This document shows, in pieces, positions 1 through 5,050 of a DNA stretch of 15,857 nt. Source of the DNA: Planctomycetota bacterium (GTDB lineage Bacteria > Planctomycetota > Phycisphaerae > WQYP01). The notes under the pieces are model-generated. The model was given only the letters and a program-made list of their open reading frames with translations, did no database searches and had not been told where the DNA came from. The position numbers and the translations under genes were made by a program. Positions within the stretch are counted from its first letter, which is position 1; every line of letters begins with the position of its first letter. The stretch lies in contig JAJYGE010000319.1 of the NCBI GenBank assembly GCA_021785155.1, forward strand, positions 1-15,857. The letters run 5' to 3'.

Positions 1-120
1 GGCTCCGGTCGGGGCTGCGCCCCTCCCTGCGCCTACGCCGGGCCGCCACACCACTGGAGTATCGATGCCAGGGTGACACTTCTATTTCGGCTAACAGGGT
101 GACATTTCTACTTCTTGACA
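1..120. mobile_element. Probable end of an insertion sequence (remnant), with two direct repeats
   Basis: Two 20-bp direct repeats, at 69-88 and 95-114, differ at only two positions and share the core CAGGGTGACA. They start 26 bp apart. The outer one is followed by TTGACA (115-120), so on the minus strand the element would begin TGTCAAG and then show the repeats. Multiple short repeats just inside a TG...CA terminus are typical of IS21-like ends. The GC-rich stretch before them (1-50) contains a small perfect hairpin, ggggc/gcccc at 11-15/19-23. No transposase is inside the window; it would lie to the left. The family assignment is from memory of such ends and is not certain. Confidence 0.4.
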
Positions 121-148
121 ACATCTCGCTGGCAGGCCGCCACCCCCA

Positions 149-973
149 TCACCGAAACACCGTTTCCCGATGCCACGCCAGCGCGAAGGGATCCGGTATA
201 AAGCGCCTGGGGAGATTCAGCTTTTGGCCCTCCATCGCGTGGAAGCATTGCTGAAGCAGCGCCGGTGCTTCTCGGTTTTTCCCCTTGGCTTTCAGGCGGT
301 CGGAAAGCATCACCCGCAGGGACTCATCAAAGGTTATCAAGCCGCGATCAAACGCCCGGTCGTAAAGAGTGTTCAGGGCAATGCCGTTGCACGGATCGGC
401 GCGGCGTTTGGTGTCTTGCTGCCAGGGGATAATGTGGCTGGCATTAAGCAATTCCGGGATAGCAATTCCAGAAATGGCACATCGGAATTCATAACTGACC
501 AGCACGGCAGCACGGAAGAATCCCTGTACCCGCCGAGCGCGCACGGTTCGCGTAATTTCGGTTGGACCAGTTGGGAATACCAGCTCAGGTTCGGAAGCTA
601 TTTCCGCCCCGTCAGCGGCAGAATCCGATCCAATGAGACGTGCATAGGCTGCCTCCGCCTCAGCGGCGGTGGCCTCGGCATTTTCCTGAAATGCCTCCCA
701 GAGTTGCCGATCACCCCGGCTGGCGTTCGCGAGACCTTTGATTTTCCGCGCCTGCTGCACCGGATCAAGGCTGGCAAAGTTACACGCTTTCATGCCGACC
801 GAGGACGGCGTGCGGCCCATGAGCCGGGCCAGTTCGATGATCTCCGGGTTTCGCTGATGCAACCTGCCAAAAGGCATGCGGCAATAAAGCCGAAACGCCA
901 CCAAGAGATCGTCATGTGTCCAATCTTTGCGTGCCGCCATGGAAGAATCATCGCACGCGGAGGAATAAAGCAC
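149..973 (-). CDS. HNH endonuclease with an N-terminal helical domain
   Basis: This is a predicted HNH nuclease of the 'predicted restriction endonuclease' type (HNH_2-like). The N-terminal region, about residues 17-95 (WTHDDLL...PFGRLHQRNPEI...LGRTPSS-like...NFASLDP), is a conserved domain that usually precedes the nuclease in this family. The nuclease motif lies at 163-216: RCAISG, then NASHIIPW (H180), DPCNGIALN (N196) and DRAFDRGLITFDE. The usual His before DRAFD appears as Tyr204 (LYDRAFD), which may matter for activity. A better start may be Met12 (codon at 938-940), because the first 11 residues look unconserved; no strong ribosome-binding site decides it. It lies downstream of the Sel1 gene on the same strand and ends about 30 bp from the presumed insertion-sequence end. 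The target is unknown; a role in DNA restriction or defence is inference only. Confidence 0.85.
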   Translation of the reverse strand: MLYSSACDDSSMAARKDWTHDDLLVAFRLYCRMPFGRLHQRNPEIIELARLMGRTPSSVGMKACNFASLDPVQQARKIKGLANASRGDRQLWEAFQENAEATAAEAEAAYARLIGSDSAADGAEIASEPELVFPTGPTEITRTVRARRVQGFFRAAVLVSYEFRCAISGIAIPELLNASHIIPWQQDTKRRADPCNGIALNTLYDRAFDRGLITFDESLRVMLSDRLKAKGKNREAPALLQQCFHAMEGQKLNLPRRFIPDPFALAWHRETVFR

Positions 974-1000
974 AAATGCGTTCGGCTGAAATGCTGGCGG

Positions 1001-1732
1001 CTACGTCTTTAGCCTCGCCCATGAGTTAGCTTCCGGCCTAGAGTCGTCCAGACTATTGGGTTGCTCCGCGATGGCCACTCGAACGGCATGTTCTTTATCG
1101 CCGCACAGAAAAACCCGGCCTAAATCAAATCTGGGGTCGTAAATCGGACGGGCCGCCGCTAATTGGAAATACCGGATAGCCATTGCACGGTTCTTGGGGA
1201 CGCCGTCGCCCACCTGGTAGCAGACCCCCAAGTTGAATTGCGATTCGGCATGGCCCTGCCTTGCAGCCTTTCGCCACCACCCGGCCATCTTTGCGCGATC
1301 TTTTTTTACGCCTTTCCCGGTGCAATAAAGGACTCCGAGGTTGAACTGGGCCATTCGGTTCCCGCGTTGAGCTGCCTTCAAATACCACCTCGCGGCCTCA
1401 GCGACATTCCGCTCCACGCCGTCCCCGAGTTCGAAGCGCTCACCGAGGTCGAACTGTGATTCTGCGTCGCCTTCATTGGCAGCGCGGCGCCACCAGTTGG
1501 CGGCAGCGCGGTAATCGCCGCTATCGCGGTAGCAGCGGGCTAATCCGAACTTCGCATTGATATGCGACTGTCGGGCCGCCTTTCGGTACCAGCGCATCGC
1601 CTCGCGTTGGCAGGGCTTAACGCCAATTGCGAATTCGTAGCGCCAGGCAAGCTTGAATTGGGCTTGGGCGTCACCGCAGAGTGCCGCTGCCATCAGGCTT
1701 GTGTGTTTTTTCGATGTTGCCTCAGTCTTCAC
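1001..1732 (-). CDS. Sel1-like repeat protein
   Basis: This 243-residue protein is almost entirely Sel1-like (TPR-related) repeats. Units lie at about 22-57, 58-88 (shorter, no glycine turn), 89-124, 125-160 and 161-195, followed by a partial unit from 199. The repeating pattern is A-x-x-QF-x-LG-x-x-Y-x-x-G-x-GV-x-(K/R)-(N/D)-x-x-x-A-x-x-W-(Y/W)-x-x-AA-x-x-G. Such arrays form right-handed helical scaffolds that bind proteins. No signal peptide or membrane segment is visible, so it is likely cytoplasmic. The start is GTG at 1730-1732, supported by a strong ribosome-binding site on the minus strand (GGGGAGGTG, 1738-1746). It is followed after about 27-60 nt by the HNH nuclease gene on the same strand, so the two are probably co-transcribed. 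The partner is unknown. Confidence 0.9.
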   Translation of the reverse strand: MKTEATSKKHTSLMAAALCGDAQAQFKLAWRYEFAIGVKPCQREAMRWYRKAARQSHINAKFGLARCYRDSGDYRAAANWWRRAANEGDAESQFDLGERFELGDGVERNVAEAARWYLKAAQRGNRMAQFNLGVLYCTGKGVKKDRAKMAGWWRKAARQGHAESQFNLGVCYQVGDGVPKNRAMAIRYFQLAAARPIYDPRFDLGRVFLCGDKEHAVRVAIAEQPNSLDDSRPEANSWARLKT

Positions 1733-1762
1733 TGCTGCACCTCCCCGATGAAAGAACTAAAG

Positions 1763-1800
1763 GGCTATTCTACACCCCTCTGTGGGACCGTCAAATAGCC
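1763..1800. promoter_or_regulatory. Inverted repeat between divergent genes, possible operator
   Basis: A perfect 7-bp inverted repeat, GGCTATT (1763-1769) and AATAGCC (1794-1800), is separated by 24 bp. It lies in the 97-bp gap between the divergent Sel1 gene and the small helix-turn-helix gene, which is where an autoregulating XRE-type repressor would bind. The spacing is long for one dimer site, and 7 bp can occur by chance, so this is a candidate only. Confidence 0.3.
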
Positions 1801-1843
1801 AAATATCCGCCGGGCGATCATCGAGGAAATGGAGCGGAGGAAT

Positions 1844-1996
1844 ATGAGCACGAACGCTCTGGCAGTGCTGGTGGCGGGAAAGGTCCACCGGAGCCACGTA
1901 TATGACTTTATCGGTGGCCGTAAAGAATTGACGACGGAAAAGGCGAATGATCTGTTGAACGCATTGGGACTGGAAATTATCCGCACCGAATCATAA
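1844..1996 (+). CDS. Small XRE-like helix-turn-helix protein (50 residues)
   Basis: The ATG at 1844 follows a purine-rich ribosome-binding site (GGAGCGGAGG, 1831-1840) and gives 50 residues ending in TAA at 1994-1996. The protein reads like the core of an XRE/Cro helix-turn-helix: S-x-x-ALA-x-L-V...HRSHVYDFIGGRKELT...A-x-x-LL-x-ALGLEI. The second and recognition helices fall at about residues 3-24 and the GLEI tail is typical of the family. An alternative in-frame ATG at 1829 would add MERRN. The reading frame remains open up to a TAG at 1796-1798, and that stretch (RRAIIEEMERRN) resembles the missing first helix, so the gene may have been shortened at its 5' end, or may use a non-standard start. 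It is probably a DNA-binding regulator of the divergent Sel1 and HNH genes or of the genes downstream. No toxin partner is recognised next to it. Confidence 0.65.
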   Translation: MSTNALAVLVAGKVHRSHVYDFIGGRKELTTEKANDLLNALGLEIIRTES

Positions 1997-2074
1997 TGAA
2001 TCAATATCGGGGGCGGTGAAACCCGGCGCAAAATTGAATCCAGCGCTCATCTGTTTTTACTTGGGGAAATAACC

Positions 2075-2455
2075 ATGTCGGTATCAACAAATCTTTCGGG
2101 CAACGCACTTCTGGAATTCCTCGTCGCCAATAAGGCGGTGGTAATGGAAACATCGGAAGAGAATATCCTGTTCGCTATCCATGAAATCATGCAGCAGCAG
2201 ATTATCCCAAGCGAGCGGCTTCTGGGTTTTGAGATGGTGTGGGATGTCCGCTGGAACTGCGTGGGCATTGAAGACGACCAGTTCATCGATACCGATGATG
2301 ATTTCGCCCAGGCACCGGAAACCACGTTTCGCGTCACACCAGACGGAACATTATCCGGCGGCACCGACGATCTGGCGGAACTGCGCCAGGCCATCAGCCA
2401 GTTCCTCGACGACTTTACTTATACCCTCCGCGAAGAAATCCGTGTCGGCCGGTAG
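2075..2455 (+). CDS. Hypothetical acidic protein (126 residues)
   Basis: I do not recognise this family. The ATG at 2075 has a plausible ribosome-binding site (TTGGGGAAAT, 2061-2070). The product is strongly acidic, with an Asp/Glu cluster at about 68-79 (IEDDQFIDTDDDF), a central MVWDVRWNCVGIEDDQF segment that suggests beta strands, and a C-terminal amphipathic helix (DDLAELRQAISQFLDDFTYTLREEI, about 97-121). No signal peptide, membrane segment, metal motif or DNA-binding motif is seen. It follows the small helix-turn-helix gene by 78 bp on the same strand and precedes the repeat-rich DNA in front of the ATPase. Coding use looks normal and the start and stop are clean, so I judge it a real gene of unknown role. 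An acidic protein in such a neighbourhood could be an antitoxin-like or DNA-mimic protein, but nothing in the sequence shows that. Confidence 0.6.
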   Translation: MSVSTNLSGNALLEFLVANKAVVMETSEENILFAIHEIMQQQIIPSERLLGFEMVWDVRWNCVGIEDDQFIDTDDDFAQAPETTFRVTPDGTLSGGTDDLAELRQAISQFLDDFTYTLREEIRVGR

Positions 2456-2512
2456 TTCCAATATCGGTTCGTTCACCGGCAGCGGATACGGCAACCCGGA
2501 AACCCCGCACTA

Positions 2513-2775
2513 CAGCTTGCTCGTCGTTCGTTGACAACTGAACGCAGCGCCGCCGCCATTTCTGAATCTACCGACCAACTCTGAAATTACTGATCAATAC
2601 TGACCAATACTGCCAATACTGAAAAGAAATGCTGCTCCTTGTTCGTCGCTCGTTGCCCGTTGTCGCGATATCAATCCGTGATCAGCTCCCCCCGATCCGT
2701 GAAAACGCCCCCACGACACCTGCAACCTCTTCCCTGTAACCCGTAACCCAATTCGATCAGTGATCCGTGCAATAT
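2513..2775 (+). repeat. Mosaic of degenerate short tandem repeats (first block)
   Basis: This non-coding block is built from several short periodic units. They are heptads around CGTTGNN (2517-2537 and four units at 2640-2667), decamer-like units TGACCAATAC (2589-2621), heptads CTGTAAC/CCGTAAC (2734-2747), and TGATCNN units (about 2755-2774). The same families recur at 3191-3310, 4329-4464, 4657-4715, 4854-4888 and 4936-5050. Period-7 arrays of this kind resemble the short tandemly repeated repetitive (STRR) sequences described in cyanobacteria. Confidence 0.7.
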
Positions 2776-2860
2776 TGAATCTCTTATCTCCCGACATGAA
2801 TGCCTATAACCCAATCGCCGCAACAACACCGTCGCGGCAACGACGCCGCGCTCCGCGAAT

Positions 2861-2986
2861 GTTAAGCGGTGCGCAGCACCGCGTGTCATTAAGGCCGCCG
2901 CAGGTGGCCGTCTCATTAAGGGCGACGCCGTGGGCCAATCGCCCGTCTCATTAAAGTGCTGATCGCAATCAGCACTGTCTCATTGA
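2861..2986 (+). promoter_or_regulatory. Four tandem hairpins with a conserved decamer linker, leader of the ATPase gene
   Basis: Four hairpins follow each other, each directly followed by a conserved decamer. Stem 1 is 2866-2872/2876-2882 with loop GCA; stem 2 is 2893-2899/2903-2909 with loop GCA and one G-T pair; stem 3 is 2920-2925/2939-2944 with a 13-nt loop; stem 4 is 2955-2963/2968-2976 with loop CGCA. The linkers are GTGTCATTAA (2883-2892), GTCTCATTAA (2910-2919 and 2945-2954) and GTCTCATTGA (2977-2986). Stem sequences differ completely between units while pairing is kept, which points to structure as the conserved trait. The last linker touches the ribosome-binding site AAAGGA (2986-2991) of the ATPase start at 2997. 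A further weak hairpin lies upstream (2833-2838/2845-2850), followed by GAATGTTAA. The function is unknown; possibilities are an RNA leader, protein-binding sites or a single-strand DNA substrate. Confidence 0.7.
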
Positions 2987-2996
2987 AAGGACCCCC

Positions 2997-4253
2997 ATGC
3001 CCAACCTCATCACCGCCACCCGCTGCCTCGCCAACCTCCCGCCACTCGCCCCGCGTTGGCTCTGGCAAGACCGCCTCCCTAAAGGCAAAATCGTCCTCCT
3101 CGCCGGCCCCTCCGGCTCCGGCAAAACCTTCATCGCCCTCGACATCGCCGCCCGTATCACCACCAATAAAGGTTTCCCCGAAACGGTCCCCTGTAGCCCG
3201 TCCCCCGTAAACCCCGCCGTTGAGGCATCGATGCCGAAATCCCGATGTCCGCAGGAGCGGCCAATCGGGACCCCCAGTTGTCCGTTGCCCGTTGATCGTT
3301 GTTCGCTGCAGGCCCCTGCAACACCCCCCACCCAATCCACCGCTCACCTTGTTGATTTCTCCGCTGAAATGGCCGCCGCCACCGCCAACAAATCACCCGC
3401 TGAACAACACGCCCAAAATTGCGGCTCAGTTTTACTCATCACCCCCGAAGAAGACCTCATCGACAACATCCGTCCGCGCCTTGAAGCTGCCCATGCCGAC
3501 GTCAATAAAGTCACCGCCACCACCGATCTGTGCATCGATAATCTCAAATCCTGCACCGACCAAATTGAAGATCTTAAACTTATCATCATCGACCCACTCT
3601 CATTTCTCGCCGCCAATGATGACCAATCCCCGCACATCGCCCCAAAACTTTTTGATCTTTACCAGCACCTCTTTGGCCGCTCCATTTCCATCCTCGCCCT
3701 GCTTCCCATGCATCCGGGCCGCGCCGATCCGCTCCACCGCATCCCCGGCATAAATTCCGTAGCGCCCTTCGCTTCCATCATCTATGCCGCATCACCGGAC
3801 CACCGCGAAGAAAATACCCAACCCAATCGCCGCGTCCTGATCCAATTAAAAAACAGCCTCAGCCCCATCGCCCCCGCCCTGGCCTTCAACATTGAAAATA
3901 GCGCTGTCACCTGGACAAACAACGCTCTTCCCGACGAAAACATTGACGCCATAATCACCACTCCGCGACGCACGCCCGGCCCCGATCCGATCAAACTTGA
4001 CCAATGCACCCAATGGCTCTACGAATTTCTCGCCCCCAATCCACGCCCTCAGGCCCAAGTAATCCAGGCCGCCAACGCCGCCGGATTTTCCTACCACACG
4101 CTCCGCCGCGCCAAAGCTGAACTCAACGTCCAATCCAGACGCGAAAAAGAAGGCCATTGGCTCTGGCGGGTCCACCCCAACCAACTCGAATACGACAATT
4201 TCGACCAAATGACCGACGAAGTCCTCCGCCTGAAATTCCCCCCACCCATGTAA
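2997..4253 (+). CDS. RepA-like AAA_25 ATPase with C-terminal winged-helix-like region
   Basis: This 418-residue RecA-fold ATPase is of the type found with phage and plasmid primases (AAA_25, RepA hexameric helicase-like). Seen in order are WLWQDRLPKGKIVLLAGPSGSGKTFIALDIAAR with Walker A at 37-44, GSVLLITPEED-x-x-DNIRPRLEAAHAD (143-168), Walker B LKLIIIDP (193-200), the RIPGINSVAPFASIIYAA segment (248-265), which corresponds to the usual GS-x-AF-x-x-x-R region, and RVLIQLKNSL...LAFNIE...VTW (279-306). Residues about 338-394 (QWLYEFLA...YHTLRRAKAELNV...GHWLWRV) resemble the small winged-helix end of these proteins. Between Walker A and the PEED strand it carries about 65 extra residues, low in complexity and rich in Pro, Ser and Thr, partly encoded by tandem repeat DNA (3191-3310). 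The start is ATG with AAAGGA 5 nt before it. No primase, integrase or relaxase gene is visible beside it. Codons are strongly C-ending, unlike the genes to the right. Confidence 0.85.
   Translation: MPNLITATRCLANLPPLAPRWLWQDRLPKGKIVLLAGPSGSGKTFIALDIAARITTNKGFPETVPCSPSPVNPAVEASMPKSRCPQERPIGTPSCPLPVDRCSLQAPATPPTQSTAHLVDFSAEMAAATANKSPAEQHAQNCGSVLLITPEEDLIDNIRPRLEAAHADVNKVTATTDLCIDNLKSCTDQIEDLKLIIIDPLSFLAANDDQSPHIAPKLFDLYQHLFGRSISILALLPMHPGRADPLHRIPGINSVAPFASIIYAASPDHREENTQPNRRVLIQLKNSLSPIAPALAFNIENSAVTWTNNALPDENIDAIITTPRRTPGPDPIKLDQCTQWLYEFLAPNPRPQAQVIQAANAAGFSYHTLRRAKAELNVQSRREKEGHWLWRVHPNQLEYDNFDQMTDEVLRLKFPPPM
3191..3310 (+). repeat. In-frame tandem heptad repeats inside the ATPase gene
   Basis: Two heptad arrays lie inside the coding sequence: CTGTAGC, CCGTCCC, CCGTAAA (3191-3211) and AGTTGTC, CGTTGCC, CGTTGAT, CGTTGTT, CGCTGCA (3276-3310). 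A perfect hairpin TGCAGG/CCTGCA (3307-3312/3315-3320) follows. The units belong to the same families as the intergenic arrays on either side of the gene. The reading frame is kept and encodes a Pro- and Cys-rich linker at residues 65-105, before the second conserved ATPase strand. Confidence 0.7.
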
Positions 4254-4277
4254 GCGCAGCGCACACCCCACACATAG

Positions 4278-4295
4278 CCCCGGGCTTGCCCGGGG
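4278..4295. terminator. GC-rich hairpin after the ATPase gene
   Basis: A perfect 8-bp inverted repeat, CCCCGGGC and GCCCGGGG with a 2-nt centre (or 7 bp with a 4-nt loop), lies 25 bp after the ATPase stop codon. There is no T-tract after it, so intrinsic termination is doubtful. It could equally be a dispersed palindromic repeat or a transcript-end stabiliser. Confidence 0.35.
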
Positions 4296-4328
4296 AAACC
4301 CCACCCAAACGCCACGGCCACCCTACCG

Positions 4329-4464
4329 GTTGCTCGTTGTTCGTTGCTCGTTGATCGCAGCGCCGCCGCCCCCATTACTGATTCTACTGACCAATACTGA
4401 CCAATACTGAAATTACTGCCAATACTGCCAAGGTATTGATCCGTGATCAATGATCAGTGAAAAT
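4329..4464 (+). repeat. Mosaic of degenerate short tandem repeats (second block)
   Basis: Four clean heptads, GTTGCTC, GTTGTTC, GTTGCTC and GTTGATC (4329-4356), are followed by a GC-rich joint GCAGCGCCGCCGCC. Next come decamer-like TGACCAATAC units (4386-4430) and heptads TGATCCG, TGATCAA, TGATCAG (4437-4457). The order heptad, GCAGCGCCGCCGCC, ACTGACCAAT unit repeats that of the first block (from 2517), so the blocks are copies of a composite module. Confidence 0.7.
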
Positions 4465-4536
4465 CATTACCCCCACGCGCGCCCCCCTATAGCATCAGCA
4501 CGACGCCGGAACCACTAATGATTGTTCCGACGCCGC

Positions 4537-4554
4537 ATCCCGGCTGGCCGGGAT
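4537..4554. repeat. Perfect 7-bp hairpin in non-coding DNA
   Basis: ATCCCGG and CCGGGAT with loop CTGG. It stands in the 4465-4656 stretch, in which I see no gene. Another small inverted repeat, GGAAC/GTTCC, lies just before it (around 4508-4528). It resembles the CCCGGG-type hairpin at 4278-4295. The function is unknown. Confidence 0.4.
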
Positions 4555-4656
4555 TTGAAAAGTCAATAACATGCCTGCATCAATGGCTCCGTCTAAGCCA
4601 TGAGGATCGCTATGCACCCGGTACAAAATCGACGCCCGCGCCCACTCCGCGCAATT

Positions 4657-4888
4657 CTGAAATTACTGATCAATACTGACCAATACTGTAAAACGACTCC
4701 TAACTCCTGACTGCTGGCCCCGTTAAAACATCTTGGGCATCTAGGGCAACTTGAACCAAACCCGCTAAAATCAACGCTCCCATCAACCTGCGCAACGTGG
4801 GCAAGTTGCCCCGCTAACTTGGACAACTTGGACACCCTGAAATTCGCACGGCCTTCTAACTCCTAACTCCTAGCTCCTGAATGCTGGC
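4657..4888 (+). repeat. Mosaic of degenerate short tandem repeats (third block)
   Basis: The block begins with a segment at 4657-4688 that is identical over 32 bp to 2581-2612. It continues with heptads GACTCCT, AACTCCT, GACTGCT (4695-4715), a 9-nt direct repeat AACTTGGAC (4816-4824 and 4825-4833) and heptads TTCTAAC, TCCTAAC, TCCTAGC, TCCTGAA (4854-4881). The part at 4716-4815 contains the imperfectly related phrases GGGCAACTTG and GGGCAAGTTGCCC (the latter a palindrome). No coding sequence is credible here. Confidence 0.65.
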
Positions 4889-4935
4889 GGCCGCAGCCGC
4901 CCACAAACCTCTTGAGCACCGGCAGCCCCCACTGA

Positions 4936-5050
4936 TCATGACTGAAACTACTGAACAATTCTGATAAATACTGTAAAGGCCTTTTCGATTCCGAATTCTG
5001 GACTGTTCGTCGCTCCTCGCCATATCGACCCGTGATCCGTGAAATCCCGA
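4936..5050 (+). repeat. Degenerate repeat block (fourth block)
   Basis: Decayed ACTGA/AATACTG units (4936-4975) are followed by a heptad-like run, TGTTCGT, CGCTCCT, then GTGATCC and GTGAAAT (about 5004-5046). The latter matches 2696-2704 in the first block. The block is more eroded than the others. Confidence 0.5.

Noticed and set aside
170..1012. Plus-strand 280-codon open frame
   Set aside because: It is antisense to the HNH gene, whose motifs are clear, and its own translation shows no family features.
2861..2986. CRISPR array
   Set aside because: The repeated part is only 10 bp, the parts between are themselves palindromic and of uneven length, and no cas gene is near.
2861..2986. Type III toxin-antitoxin RNA repeats (ToxI-like)
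   Set aside because: Those repeats are near-identical over 30 nt or more and stand before an endoribonuclease toxin with a terminator between. Here the stems differ and the next gene is an ATPase.
2861..2986. Classical plasmid iterons
   Set aside because: The conserved decamers start 27, 35 and 32 bp apart, not in helical phase, and iterons do not normally contain variable palindromes. Not fully excluded, since a RepA-like ATPase follows.
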